Shown piece after piece: positions 8,414 through 17,313 of a stretch of DNA of 64,000 nt. The DNA lies in NCBI RefSeq assembly GCF_003024195.1, contig NZ_KZ679053.1:62001-126000 (forward strand). Reading direction: 5' to 3'. The notes under the pieces were generated by a model. The model did no database searches, was not told the origin of the DNA, and saw nothing but the letters and a program-made list of their open reading frames with translations. This DNA comes from Streptomyces dioscori (GTDB taxonomy: Bacteria > Actinomycetota > Actinomycetes > Streptomycetales > Streptomycetaceae). A program made the position numbers and the translations under genes. Within the stretch, counting starts at the first letter, position 1. Each line of letters starts with the position of its first letter.

Positions 8414-11400
8414 TCAGGGCACCTTCGGGGTCGCGCGCATGCCGTGGTGCACATACCTGTCGCCGTTGGGCAACGCGTAGAACGTCACCGGGATCCAGGA
8501 CGGACTGCCCGTGTACCGCACGAGGAACTCGCTGTCGGAGACCGGGACCAGCGCGGTCTCCTGGACCGGTTCCGGCACCAGGTCGGCGAGCGGTCCGGTC
8601 GTCGTGTACCGCAGCCGCAGCCCGTCCGTGCCGTCGATGCCGTCGATGCGCGTTCCGGCCCGCTCGTACCGGCCGAGGTATCGACCGGCGTCCACCGACA
8701 CCGGTTCGGCCGGTGGCCGCGGAGGCTCGGGCAGGGCCACCCCCGCCAGGTCGGCGAAGATCTCCCCGAACAGGTCCCGGTACAGGTCCTTCGCCGCGCC
8801 ACCGTTGGTGAGGAGCGTGACGGCCAGGTCCTGCTCGGGCAGCACCCGCAGGAACGCCGCCTGGCCGAGCGTGCTCCCGTCGTGTCCGACCAGCCGGTGG
8901 CCGTCCCAGCCGAAGCGGATCCAGCCGAGACCCCAGGAGTCCCCGAGCGTCAGTTTGTCCGGCAGTTGGACCTGCTGCTCGGTCATGGCCCGCGCCGCAC
9001 GTTCCGAGAGCAGACGCGTGCCGTCCGGTGCGGTGCCGCCCGCCAGATGCAGACGGGCGAAGGCGAGGACGTCGTCGGCCGTGGCGGTGATCAGGCCGGC
9101 GGGCCCTGCGGAGCGGGGCAGACTCCATGCGGGCACCGGACGCGGGGGCTCGTCGCCCTCGGCGTCATGACCCATGGCGGTACGGAAGCGCAGCGCGTCC
9201 TCCGGCAGCGTGACGGTGTGTTCGAGGCCGAGCGGGACGACCAGCCGCTCGCGCAGCGCACGGTCCCAACTCATGCCGGTGAGTCTCTCGATGACCCGTC
9301 CGGCGAGCACGAACCCGGAGTTGCAGTAGGAGAAGGTCGCCCCCAGGGGATGGTTCTGCGCGGCCTCGTCGAGCCGCCCGACGAAGCGTTCCAGGCAGTC
9401 GTCGCCGCGTCCGGTGTCGGTGAACACGTCCCCGTCGATGCCGCTGGTGTGCGTCAGCAGGTGGCGCATGGTCACCTGCTGTGCCACCTGCTGGTCGGCA
9501 AGGCGCAGTTCCGGCAGGACGTCGGCGATCGGGAGGTCCAGGTCGAGGGTGCCCTCGTCGACGAGTTGCATGGCCAGGGTCGCCGTCCACACCTTCGTGA
9601 TCGACCCGATCTGGAAGAGGGAGTCCCGCGTGGTGGTCACTCCGGTCGCCTTGTTGAGCACGCCGTGCGCGACCACATCGCTGTGCGCGCCGCGGGCGAT
9701 GCCCAGGACCGCGCCGGGCACCTGGTGCCGTTCGGCCAGTTCGGCAAGGCGACGCTGCCAGTGCGGCGCGTCCACGGGGCGCGCGGAGGGTCTCCCGGGC
9801 GTGGACCCACCGGCGTGGTGTTCGACCCAGTCCACGATGCGGCGAGCCAGGTCGGTGCGGTGCGAGGGCGGGCCGTCGAGGGGGAACAGGTGCGAACCGC
9901 GGGGGTACAGCACCAGACGCGTGGGCACACCCTGGACCTTCAGCGCGTTGAACCACTGCTCGGACTGCCCGACAGGGCACCGTTCGTCGGCTGTGCCGTG
10001 CACGATGAGCGTCGGTGTGCGCACGTTCTCCACCCGGGAGGGCGGGGAGAGTTCGGTGTACCGGTCGCGGTCGAGCCAGGAAGAGACGCCCGGTTCGGTG
10101 GTGGCCGGCCGGTGTCCCGTATCGCTGGTGCCGCACATGCTGGTGAGGTCACTGATCATCGCGCCGGCCACTGCCGCGGCGAAACGCTCGTCGCGGCTGG
10201 TGAGGTGGCCGGTCATGCAGCCGCCGTAGCCGTACCCGGCCACAGCGAGCCGTTCGGGGTCGGCGGTTCCTTCGGCGACCAGGGTGTCGATGGGTTCGAG
10301 GAAGTCCCGTGCGTCGCCGGTGCCCCAGGCGCCGGGGGCGGCGGTGAGGAAGGCATCGCCGTAGCCGTCGCTGCCGCGCGGGTTGAGCAGCAGCACGGTC
10401 CAGCCGCGGGCGGCAAGCTCCTGGTGGTGGAGGTGTACGGGGTCCGCCGCGCCGTTCCAGGCGTTGTGCGGGCCATCGTGGATGTCGAGCAGCAGCGGGG
10501 CGGGTCCGGTGCGCCCCGGATCGCGCAGCAGCCAGCCGTGCACTGTGCCGCCGTCGGAGATCTTGAACTCTCTTTCCTGCGCGGGGAAGAGTTCCACGTC
10601 GTTCAGCGCCGCGCCGTGCCGGGTGAGGACACGCTCCTGGCCGGAGGACCGGTCGACGGCCACGATCTCGCCGTAGCTGTCGGGCGTGGCCAGGACCACG
10701 ACGGCTGTGTCCTTGGCGGCGGACACACCGGAGACCACGCGGCCCGCGCCGGCGATGAGTGCCCGCGGCGTACCGTCGGCCGCGTCGACCGTGTACAGAT
10801 GGCTGCAGCCGCGGTTGCTCGCGCAGAAGAGGACGGTGCGGGCATCGTCGGAGGCGTGGGGTGAGGCTCCGGGGTGGCCCGGGCGACCTGGGGTGACGCA
10901 GCGGTCGAGGCCACGCGTCAGATCGACCGCGGGACCGCCTTCCAGCGGCACCCGCAGCAGGCCGGCGTGTCCCGGTTCGGTGTCGCTACGCCCGACGACC
11001 AGCAGGGCGTCACCTTCGGCGGCCCAGGTGACGGCTTGGGCGATGCCCGCACCATCACCTACGAGGCGCGGCTGGGCGCGCGCTTCGGGGTCGGAGACGT
11101 CCAAGACGTAGGCCTCGGAGCTCGGTGTCGGATCGGCCACGGGTCCGCGTTCCGCGCAGAAGGCCAGGCGGCGGCCGTCGGGTGACCAGGCCGGAGTGCC
11201 GGCGTGCCAGTCCCCGTCGGTGACCTGCCGGACTCGTTGATCGGTGAGGTCGAGGACGTGCAGATGGCTGCGGACGGTGGCCACGAAGCCGCCACCATCG
11301 ACCGTGTGATCAAGCCGGTCCACCACCATGGGGGGTGGCACCTTCGCCTCGGAGCGAGTTGACGGCAGTCGGTCCACCGGAGCGGTGAAGGCGAGAGCGG

Positions 11401-11755
11401 TGCCGTCCGGGCTCCACACGGGCGCGCCGGCCCCCAGCGGCAGCTCGGTGACCGGCTCCGGTTCGCCACCGTCGGTCGGTAGCAGCCACACCTGAGCGGG
11501 GCCGTCGCCTCCGCGCAGGAAAGCGATCCTGGCACCGTCGGGTGACCATGCCGGTGCGGTGTCGGCGGGGCCGCGGGTGAGACGGCGAGCCGCGCCGGAT
11601 CCGGTCGGCACCGTCCACAGCACCCGTTCGTCCCTGTCCTGGTCGCGGTCGGCGGTACGCAGCACATACACCACGCGCGTGCCGTCCGGTGACAAGGACG
11701 GCTGCTCCGGCAGCGCGAGGGAGTAGAGATCGTCGATACCGAGTGGTCGGGTCAA
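8414..11755 (-). CDS. Fusion of S9 prolyl-oligopeptidase-like domain (nucleophile lost) and serine beta-lactamase-fold domain
   Basis: A 1113-residue chain. Residues about 1-390 form a beta-propeller of repeated WSPDG-type blades and about 400-650 an S9 alpha/beta-hydrolase. The nucleophile elbow reads VAGYGYGGCMT: the serine expected in GYSYGG is Gly509 (codon at 10229-10231, GGC), one base from AGC. The acid (HGTADERCP) and the histidine (GSHLF) remain. Residues about 665-1000 are a class C/PBP4-like domain with Ser718-I-T-Lys, Tyr810-C-Asn and a HDG triad, all intact, followed by a beta-rich tail. It may therefore act mainly as a beta-lactamase-fold esterase, amidase or D-peptidase with a binding-only propeller. 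No export signal is evident. The start is TTG 11755 with GGAG ten bases upstream; a slightly different start is possible. Confidence 0.82.
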   Translation of the reverse strand: MTRPLGIDDLYSLALPEQPSLSPDGTRVVYVLRTADRDQDRDERVLWTVPTGSGAARRLTRGPADTAPAWSPDGARIAFLRGGDGPAQVWLLPTDGGEPEPVTELPLGAGAPVWSPDGTALAFTAPVDRLPSTRSEAKVPPPMVVDRLDHTVDGGGFVATVRSHLHVLDLTDQRVRQVTDGDWHAGTPAWSPDGRRLAFCAERGPVADPTPSSEAYVLDVSDPEARAQPRLVGDGAGIAQAVTWAAEGDALLVVGRSDTEPGHAGLLRVPLEGGPAVDLTRGLDRCVTPGRPGHPGASPHASDDARTVLFCASNRGCSHLYTVDAADGTPRALIAGAGRVVSGVSAAKDTAVVVLATPDSYGEIVAVDRSSGQERVLTRHGAALNDVELFPAQEREFKISDGGTVHGWLLRDPGRTGPAPLLLDIHDGPHNAWNGAADPVHLHHQELAARGWTVLLLNPRGSDGYGDAFLTAAPGAWGTGDARDFLEPIDTLVAEGTADPERLAVAGYGYGGCMTGHLTSRDERFAAAVAGAMISDLTSMCGTSDTGHRPATTEPGVSSWLDRDRYTELSPPSRVENVRTPTLIVHGTADERCPVGQSEQWFNALKVQGVPTRLVLYPRGSHLFPLDGPPSHRTDLARRIVDWVEHHAGGSTPGRPSARPVDAPHWQRRLAELAERHQVPGAVLGIARGAHSDVVAHGVLNKATGVTTTRDSLFQIGSITKVWTATLAMQLVDEGTLDLDLPIADVLPELRLADQQVAQQVTMRHLLTHTSGIDGDVFTDTGRGDDCLERFVGRLDEAAQNHPLGATFSYCNSGFVLAGRVIERLTGMSWDRALRERLVVPLGLEHTVTLPEDALRFRTAMGHDAEGDEPPRPVPAWSLPRSAGPAGLITATADDVLAFARLHLAGGTAPDGTRLLSERAARAMTEQQVQLPDKLTLGDSWGLGWIRFGWDGHRLVGHDGSTLGQAAFLRVLPEQDLAVTLLTNGGAAKDLYRDLFGEIFADLAGVALPEPPRPPAEPVSVDAGRYLGRYERAGTRIDGIDGTDGLRLRYTTTGPLADLVPEPVQETALVPVSDSEFLVRYTGSPSWIPVTFYALPNGDRYVHHGMRATPKVP

Positions 11756-12264
11756 GGCGGGCTGTCTCCTCGTGGACGGTGTGGATGCGGCGGACGTGTG
11801 TGGGGCTGCGGAGTGCTCCGCGCCACCGAGGACGTGGGCAGCGGGTCGATCACGAAGGGGCAGTCCAGCCTGGTGGGGCCGTGATCCGCGTCCGTGTCGG
11901 TCCGGCAGCCGCTGAGCTCACGGTCATGGCCGGACCAGTGCATCGCGGACGGCCATGGAGGTCCCCGCGTTCCGCAGCTGTCAGCTGTGATACCAGAAAG
12001 TAGGCCACGGGGGGAGGTTGTCGCCTCGTCGGCAACACCAAGAGACATCTTCGTTCTTTGTCGCAGCCGACGAAGAGGAACAGCTGGCCTGCCGGTGCGG
12101 GCGGGGCCGCACATCAGCGCGTGAGTACCGGTCTCGGGCGGATGCGACAGACGTCGAAAACGAGACCCTTGGCACCAGACATCTGGAGGGCGACTTCAGG
12201 CGTCCGAAGACCGATAGTGAGCCGGAAAGGGCCCGACCGACTGTTTCTCAAGTGAGGCGAATCG
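11756..12264. other. Divergent intergenic region, no gene recognised
   Basis: About 510 bases separate the peptidase fusion (leftward) from the RidA gene (rightward). Promoters for both must lie here, but I see no convincing -35/-10 pair, strong dyad or protein-like frame. Confidence 0.4.
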
Positions 12265-12609
12265 ATGGACGCATTTCCGCTCTTCCGCTCGACGGTGGAC
12301 GCCGGAGACCTGGTGGCGATCTCCGGACAGATCGGCATCGTCGACGGCCGTCTGGTGGACGGCGGTGCCGCGGAGCAGACGGATCAGGCCCTGGCCAACC
12401 TGTCGACGGTCCTGCACTCGGCCGGACTGGCGACAACCGACGTGGTCAAGGTCAACATCTATCTGACCACGATGGATGACTACGCCGCCTTCAACGAGCG
12501 GTACAACGCGGTCTTCAGTACCGAGCCCCCGGCCCGCACATGTGTGGCAGTGCATCAGCTGCCGTTCGGCGCTCTGGTCGAGCTCGAAGCCTGGGCCCGT
12601 CGCCGCTGA
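12265..12609 (+). CDS. ridA: RidA family (YjgF/YER057c) imine deaminase
   Basis: A 114-residue cytosolic protein of the Rid family, which hydrolyses reactive enamine/imine intermediates to ketoacids and ammonia. Key residues are visible: Arg91 in the block PPARTCVAV binds the carboxylate and Glu108 lies in LVELEA near the C terminus. Length is usual, though the start lacks a few residues often found before the first strand. ATG 12265 follows GAGG. It is separated from the second PucR gene by 180 bases. In this neighbourhood it plausibly clears imines formed by the flavin oxidase at 5410. Confidence 0.88.
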   Translation: MDAFPLFRSTVDAGDLVAISGQIGIVDGRLVDGGAAEQTDQALANLSTVLHSAGLATTDVVKVNIYLTTMDDYAAFNERYNAVFSTEPPARTCVAVHQLPFGALVELEAWARRR

Positions 12610-12704
12610 CGGCCCGCCGCCAGGACTGCGCTGCCTCTCGGATCCCGCTCGCCGCGACCTCATCAGGCGGGAGCGGGCCCTGAGGGTCACGTACGGGTTT
12701 TACG

Positions 12705-12724
12705 ATGCGTGACTGATGTCGCAT
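12705..12724. promoter_or_regulatory. Inverted repeat upstream of the second PucR gene
   Basis: ATGCG at 12705-12709 and CGCAT at 12720-12724 form a dyad with a ten-base centre, 66 bases before the PucR start. It is a candidate autoregulatory operator. The short arms make chance possible. Confidence 0.3.
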
Positions 12725-12789
12725 GGCGTGGTACGACTGAAGACGCGCTGACGGGAGTCGTGGGCGGACCGGCGTAAGCCTGCGGCAGG

Positions 12790-14013
12790 ATGGTGAGGCG
12801 TGTGCTCGAAGAGCTTCAGCGCGTGGTGGAGTCGCTCGCACATCGCCTGGGACGAGCGGTTGCCGTGGACGACCTGGACTTCAGGCTGCTGGCCTACAGC
12901 GCACACTTCGGCGAGGGTGACGAGTGGCGCGCACGTGTCATCCTCGGTCGCGAGGCCCCACCCGAGGCTCTGGCGTGGCTGCGCCGCCAGCGTCTCGGCC
13001 GGGCGACGGGACCGGTGCGGCTCCCGGCCGACAACAAGCTGGGGATCCTGCCACGGGTGGTCGTGCCTGTCGTGTACCAGAACGTGCGTTTCGGTTACCT
13101 GTGGCTGATCGACGCCGATGGGTCACTGTCGGACGAGCAGTTGGAGCTGGCGTCGGCAGCGGCCGTGGACGCGGGCGCCATTTGCTTCCGTGATCGCGTC
13201 GTCTCACAGTTGCGCACGGCTCGGGAGGGAGAGCTGGTACGCGACCTGTTCTCGGAGGACGAACAAGTCAGGGGCATGGCCTCGGCCCGATTGGTCGAGG
13301 GTGGCCTGTTCGCGTCGCGGGGCGACGTCACCGTAGTCGTGGCACGTCCTCTCGCAGCCGGCGCCGAAGGTGTCGGTGTCGACGAGGACGACCGCATAGC
13401 TCTCCAGATCGCTCTGGATACGGTCTCCGCCCGGCTAGGTGATCGAGGTAGCCTGCGGCTGGTCCGTCCGGACCATGTGGTCCTGGTGGTTCCCAGCGTG
13501 ACGCTGCGACGTTCGCCGGAGGTACCGGACGCCCTCCGCACGACCTCCTTGGAACGATTGGGCCGGAGCACGAAGTGGCGTGACGTGCACGTCGCCACGG
13601 GCAGCCCGGCTCACCGACTCGACGATGCCGTGACCTCGTACACGCAGGCGCTCGACGCGCTGAGGGTGGCAGAGGTCGTCCCCTCGTTCGCCCCCCTGGT
13701 CGCACACGAAGCTCTAGGTATCTACGCGCTGCTTGCCGCCCAGCCCTTCGACCAGCTCGGAACGTACGGGGTGCATCCTTCGGTGCGGCGGCTGCTTGAG
13801 GCCGACCGTGAGCTGTTCATCACCGCTGAGCTGTATCTGGACCGGGCGGGCGATGCCCGGACTACCGCCATCGAGCTCGGACTGCATCGCGCCAGCGTGT
13901 ACCACCGCGTCCGTCGCATCGAAGACGTCACCGGGCTCGACCTCTCGGACGGGCAGCATCGCCTCCTGCTCCACCTGGGCATCAAAGTCTCCCGGCTTCT
14001 GGGCCTCGCCTGA
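12790..14013 (+). CDS. PucR/CdaR-family transcriptional regulator
   Basis: A 407-residue regulator with a GAF-like N-terminal region (FRLLAYSAHF...GEGD), a GGDEF-like middle segment and a C-terminal helix-turn-helix (ELGLHRASVYHRVRRIEDV). The domain order and the terminal helix-turn-helix are typical of the CdaR group. ATG 12790 has GGCAGG directly before it; GTG 12802, with GAGG in front, is an equally good start and would shorten the protein by four residues. It follows ridA in the same direction and probably controls the amino-compound genes on either side. Confidence 0.82.
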   Translation: MVRRVLEELQRVVESLAHRLGRAVAVDDLDFRLLAYSAHFGEGDEWRARVILGREAPPEALAWLRRQRLGRATGPVRLPADNKLGILPRVVVPVVYQNVRFGYLWLIDADGSLSDEQLELASAAAVDAGAICFRDRVVSQLRTAREGELVRDLFSEDEQVRGMASARLVEGGLFASRGDVTVVVARPLAAGAEGVGVDEDDRIALQIALDTVSARLGDRGSLRLVRPDHVVLVVPSVTLRRSPEVPDALRTTSLERLGRSTKWRDVHVATGSPAHRLDDAVTSYTQALDALRVAEVVPSFAPLVAHEALGIYALLAAQPFDQLGTYGVHPSVRRLLEADRELFITAELYLDRAGDARTTAIELGLHRASVYHRVRRIEDVTGLDLSDGQHRLLLHLGIKVSRLLGLA

Positions 14014-14158
14014 GCCGAGAAACAGCTGCCCTCCCATCCCCACCCGAGGCGGTCCTCGGCACGGGCAGGTCGGACCCAAGCATCCATGGTCCGGCCATGC
14101 CGTGTCCTGCCCGGCTCGCTCATCGGGTCACAGCAGCGGTCCCGGCTTCTTCGTCGTC

Positions 14159-15553
14159 TCAGAGTGTCCGCTCGTAGAGCGTTCCTACGCGGACCAGCGT
14201 CGGACGTCCGTCCGCGCCGGGATTGTAGAACTGCACGGCCCTGTAGGCGTCCGGACTGCCGATGTCCAGGGAGAAGCGGCGCAGTTCGCTGTCGATGCAG
14301 ACGAGCGGCAAGGGCCGGCCCCCTCCGGATGCGCCCCCCATCAGCCGTTCCCAGGCGACCAACGCGGGTGAAGGTGTCGTGCGCAGATGGAGTCGCCCGT
14401 CGTGCACTTCGACGGAAATCTGGCCGTTGGGTGACTCGTAGACCCCGGTGAACTGCTCGTTGTCGACCTTGAGGCTGGGCTCCGGCGGGTACGAGGGAGC
14501 GGGGCTGCTGACGTCGAAACACTCCTTGAGCAGACTCTCGCACAGCTCCGTGTACAGCTGAAAGCCGGTCGTGCTGTTCGTGAGTACCGCGAGGACGGCC
14601 TTCTGCTCAGGAATGACATACAGGTTGGAGTGCATACCGAGGTTGGCGCCGCCGTGTGCCAGGACCGGGTCGTCACCCTCGCGGACGATGGCCCAGCCGA
14701 GTCCGTAGTTCACGTACATGGGGAAGCAGCCCCAGTAGTCGTCGAACTGCGGTTGGCGCATCTTCTGAAGTGCCTCGCGGGACAGGATGCGGTGTCCGTC
14801 GGGTGTCGTGCCGTCGATGTGCATCCGCCCGAGCTTGACCAGGGCTTCCACGTCGAGCCACAGGCGGGACCCGGCCGGGCCGTTCTCGGGCCAGGCGCGC
14901 AGGCGAGGGATCCGCGACGCGTTCCCGGTGGCGGGGTCGACGATGTGCCCCACGGCGGTTGAGCGCAACAGGAGTTCTTCGGCGTCCGCGGTCGCGTTGA
15001 GGCCAAGGGGCTCAAGGATGCGCCTGCTGAGTGCCGTGTGAAAGCGCTCGCCGGTGATGACTTCGATGATCCTTCCGAGGGTGCTCATGCCCATGTTGCT
15101 GTAGGACCACCGCTGGCCGGGGGTTCCCGTGACCGGCAGGCTGGTGAGCTCTCGCATCAGCCGTTCAAGTACGTCGTCGCCGGGAACGAGGTCTGGCATG
15201 TAGTCGCCGGGCAGGCCGGACGAGTGGTTCAGCAGCATGCGTACGGTGATGGCAGCTGAGCGCTCGGCATTCGTCAGCGTGAAGTCAGGCAGGTAGGTCT
15301 GCACCGGCGCTTCGAGTTCGAGCAGACCCTCGTCGACGAGCGCCATCGCCAGTGAAGCGGTGAACACTTTGGTGACGGACCCGGCGGCGAACAGTGTGTC
15401 CGGTAGTACGGGGGCACCGGTTACCACGTTCACTGTGCCGGTCTCGGCTTTGACAAGTGTGCCGTCGTGCCACAGGGCTGCTGAGGCACCTACGACGTGG
15501 AATGTGGCGGCCAGTTCCGAGAGCCGACGAGTGAGCTCCTTCGATGTCATCAT
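14159..15553 (-). CDS. Serine hydrolase of the beta-lactamase/penicillin-binding-protein fold
   Basis: A 464-residue protein with the three class C-type motifs: S-V-T-K in GSVTKVF, Y-S-N in WSYSNMG and HGG in LAHGGANLG. The C-terminal 100 residues form a separate beta-rich domain like that in the larger fusion protein at 8414, so the two are probably related. The substrate could be an ester, an amide, a D-peptide or a lactam; the motifs do not distinguish. ATG 15553 (ATGATG) begins the conserved region; longer frames add low-complexity sequence through a terminator-like hairpin and are unlikely. No signal peptide is apparent, so it is probably cytosolic. Confidence 0.85.
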   Translation of the reverse strand: MMTSKELTRRLSELAATFHVVGASAALWHDGTLVKAETGTVNVVTGAPVLPDTLFAAGSVTKVFTASLAMALVDEGLLELEAPVQTYLPDFTLTNAERSAAITVRMLLNHSSGLPGDYMPDLVPGDDVLERLMRELTSLPVTGTPGQRWSYSNMGMSTLGRIIEVITGERFHTALSRRILEPLGLNATADAEELLLRSTAVGHIVDPATGNASRIPRLRAWPENGPAGSRLWLDVEALVKLGRMHIDGTTPDGHRILSREALQKMRQPQFDDYWGCFPMYVNYGLGWAIVREGDDPVLAHGGANLGMHSNLYVIPEQKAVLAVLTNSTTGFQLYTELCESLLKECFDVSSPAPSYPPEPSLKVDNEQFTGVYESPNGQISVEVHDGRLHLRTTPSPALVAWERLMGGASGGGRPLPLVCIDSELRRFSLDIGSPDAYRAVQFYNPGADGRPTLVRVGTLYERTL

Positions 15554-15685
15554 TCGCACAAAGATAGGTGAGCGGGCAATCGGCCACACGCGACACCAGT
15601 CACCCTTGCCCGTTGGCTGCCTTGACAGTTGTCGCGCAGGTCCAGGAAGGGACAGTCGACTGCTTGTCGCAGCTTTCTCGGTGAT

Positions 15686-15744
15686 GTGTCTTTTCGACAC
15701 AGGGCACAGTGGCCATGGGATGATCCCTGGCCACTGTGCCCTGT
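15686..15744. terminator. Double hairpin, probable terminator of the amidohydrolase gene
   Basis: A perfect 17-base inverted repeat (15699-15715 and 15728-15744, starting ACAGGGCACAGTGGCCA) with a 12-base loop is followed, in leftward transcription, by a second hairpin GTGTC/GACAC at 15686-15700 with a five-base loop. It lies 40 bases beyond the stop of the leftward amidohydrolase gene and upstream of the hydrolase gene. A factor-binding role is possible because the arms are unusually long and exact. Confidence 0.6.
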
Positions 15745-15783
15745 GGGTACCGCTGTCGAAGGCGAGCAGTCCGCCTTCCGCAG

Positions 15784-17229
15784 TCAGTGCGTTCCGTTCA
15801 GGCAGGTTGGGCAACCCGGAAGGCGCTCACCGTGGTGGAGAGACCTCTTGAAGCGAGCCTCCTCCTCAACTGGAGCCGGAAGCTCGGCGGTGAGAATCGG
15901 TCGTTCCGGGAGCGCGTCACGGTCCACCAGTGCACCACCCTTGATCACGGCGTGGATGCTTTCGTAGTTCTTGGCGCCCCGCAAGGGGTCCTCGTCGAGA
16001 ACAATCATGTCGGCGATCTTGCCCACTTCGAGCGTCCCAAGATCAGCGTCGACCTTGTACGCCTTGGCGATGTTGCGCGTCGCCGCACGGAGCAGATCGA
16101 TCGGAGACATGCCCTTCTCCTCCATGGCTCTCAGCCAGACGAAGTGACCAGACGCCAGCCGGCCAAGGGCCTCCTCCTCGGGCAGCCCGTTCCAGGTGCC
16201 CTTGATCAGGGGCTCCTGCATGACTTCCGGAGCGAAGATTCCTCCGTCATTGGCGAGGAGAATCATCGCACCGGACTCGATGAGATTGCGGGCATTGGCA
16301 TCCGACGCCTTCCACATCGTCCATTCATGGTCCGAGATGGATTCCTTGAGATGCGCCAGACCGTGATCGGTGAGCGGAAAGACGACGGCGCCGCATTCGC
16401 CCTGTGCGAGGAGGTCAAGGGTTTCGCGCGGGATCTCGGTCGGCCCGGTCATGTTGCAGTGCTGCACGAGGTCGCACCCCGCCTCGATCGACATCCGCAG
16501 CCCTTCGACCGACGAGGTGTGCGACTGCACGGTCAACCCGGCTCGATGAGCTTCCTCGACGATGGCGCGCTGCGTTCGCTCCGAAAATTGGATGAAGGCG
16601 CCGGCGGATGTACCGCCGTGCTCGTTCGACGCATACTTGACGAAGTCGATCCCGTGCCCGATGTATTGACGAACCTCGTCCCCGACCGCTTCCGGTGTGA
16701 GCCACATCAAGTGTCGCCCAGTGTTCTCGACCCACGTGGCATTTACTCGGTCGACGAAATGAGTGGTGCCGATACCCGGGATTCTCGAATCGAAGTCTCC
16801 GGAAAACGGGCCGTCGAATCCGATGATGTTTCCCGCGCAACGAATACGGCTGCCGACGATCTCGCCCTGTTCGATCTTGTCGCGGACCGCCATGAGCGCG
16901 CGCCGCGGTCCCCACGTGTCGAACACTGTCGTCATTCCGGCTCGGAGCGCGACCTGGGCGGCCTCGGCGATCAAGTCATCGTAACGCCCCTCGTATCGAA
17001 CGAGCGTTTCGAAGAGGGCGTTGATGAAGAGATGCACGTTGGCGTTCATCAATCCAGGAATGATGAACTTTCCGCTGAAATCGATCGTCTCGGTGTCCGC
17101 CGGGATCGTGAGATCATCCGGCCGGCCGATGGCCACGATGCGACCGTTCTCGACGAGGATCGACCGACCGTCGATACCCGTCTCGGAGACGCCGTCGATG
17201 ACAGTCGCGCCAGTCAACAGGAGTGACAT
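15784..17229 (-). CDS. Amidohydrolase superfamily protein (imidazolonepropionase/prolidase-like)
   Basis: A 481-residue metal-dependent hydrolase. The small beta-sandwich start (LLLTGATVIDG) and C-terminal block (GKIADMIVLDEDPL) are typical. Metal-site candidates are NANVH after IIPGLM, then QSH, QH in DLVQHCNMTG, and the aspartate of LLANDGG. The first histidine of the usual HxH is Asn here, which some branches of the family share. It likely hydrolyses a cyclic or peptide amide. ATG 17229 is preceded by AAGGAA. The dipeptidase-family gene lies 85 bases upstream in the same direction, so the two likely form an operon for breaking down an amide or peptide. Confidence 0.83.
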   Translation of the reverse strand: MSLLLTGATVIDGVSETGIDGRSILVENGRIVAIGRPDDLTIPADTETIDFSGKFIIPGLMNANVHLFINALFETLVRYEGRYDDLIAEAAQVALRAGMTTVFDTWGPRRALMAVRDKIEQGEIVGSRIRCAGNIIGFDGPFSGDFDSRIPGIGTTHFVDRVNATWVENTGRHLMWLTPEAVGDEVRQYIGHGIDFVKYASNEHGGTSAGAFIQFSERTQRAIVEEAHRAGLTVQSHTSSVEGLRMSIEAGCDLVQHCNMTGPTEIPRETLDLLAQGECGAVVFPLTDHGLAHLKESISDHEWTMWKASDANARNLIESGAMILLANDGGIFAPEVMQEPLIKGTWNGLPEEEALGRLASGHFVWLRAMEEKGMSPIDLLRAATRNIAKAYKVDADLGTLEVGKIADMIVLDEDPLRGAKNYESIHAVIKGGALVDRDALPERPILTAELPAPVEEEARFKRSLHHGERLPGCPTCLNGTH

Positions 17230-17313
17230 TGTGTTCCTTCCACGATCGCCCGTGTTCTTCCGAAAAGATGAGCACGTTGCATTGATTCCTCCCACGCGGC
17301 CAAGCACTCGCGT

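Noticed and set aside
8153..10864. Very long open frame on the plus strand opposite the peptidase fusion
   Set aside because: Its protein is low in hydrophobic order and rich in Arg, Gly, Val and His, the usual shadow of a GC-rich gene on the other strand; the opposite strand has clear domains.
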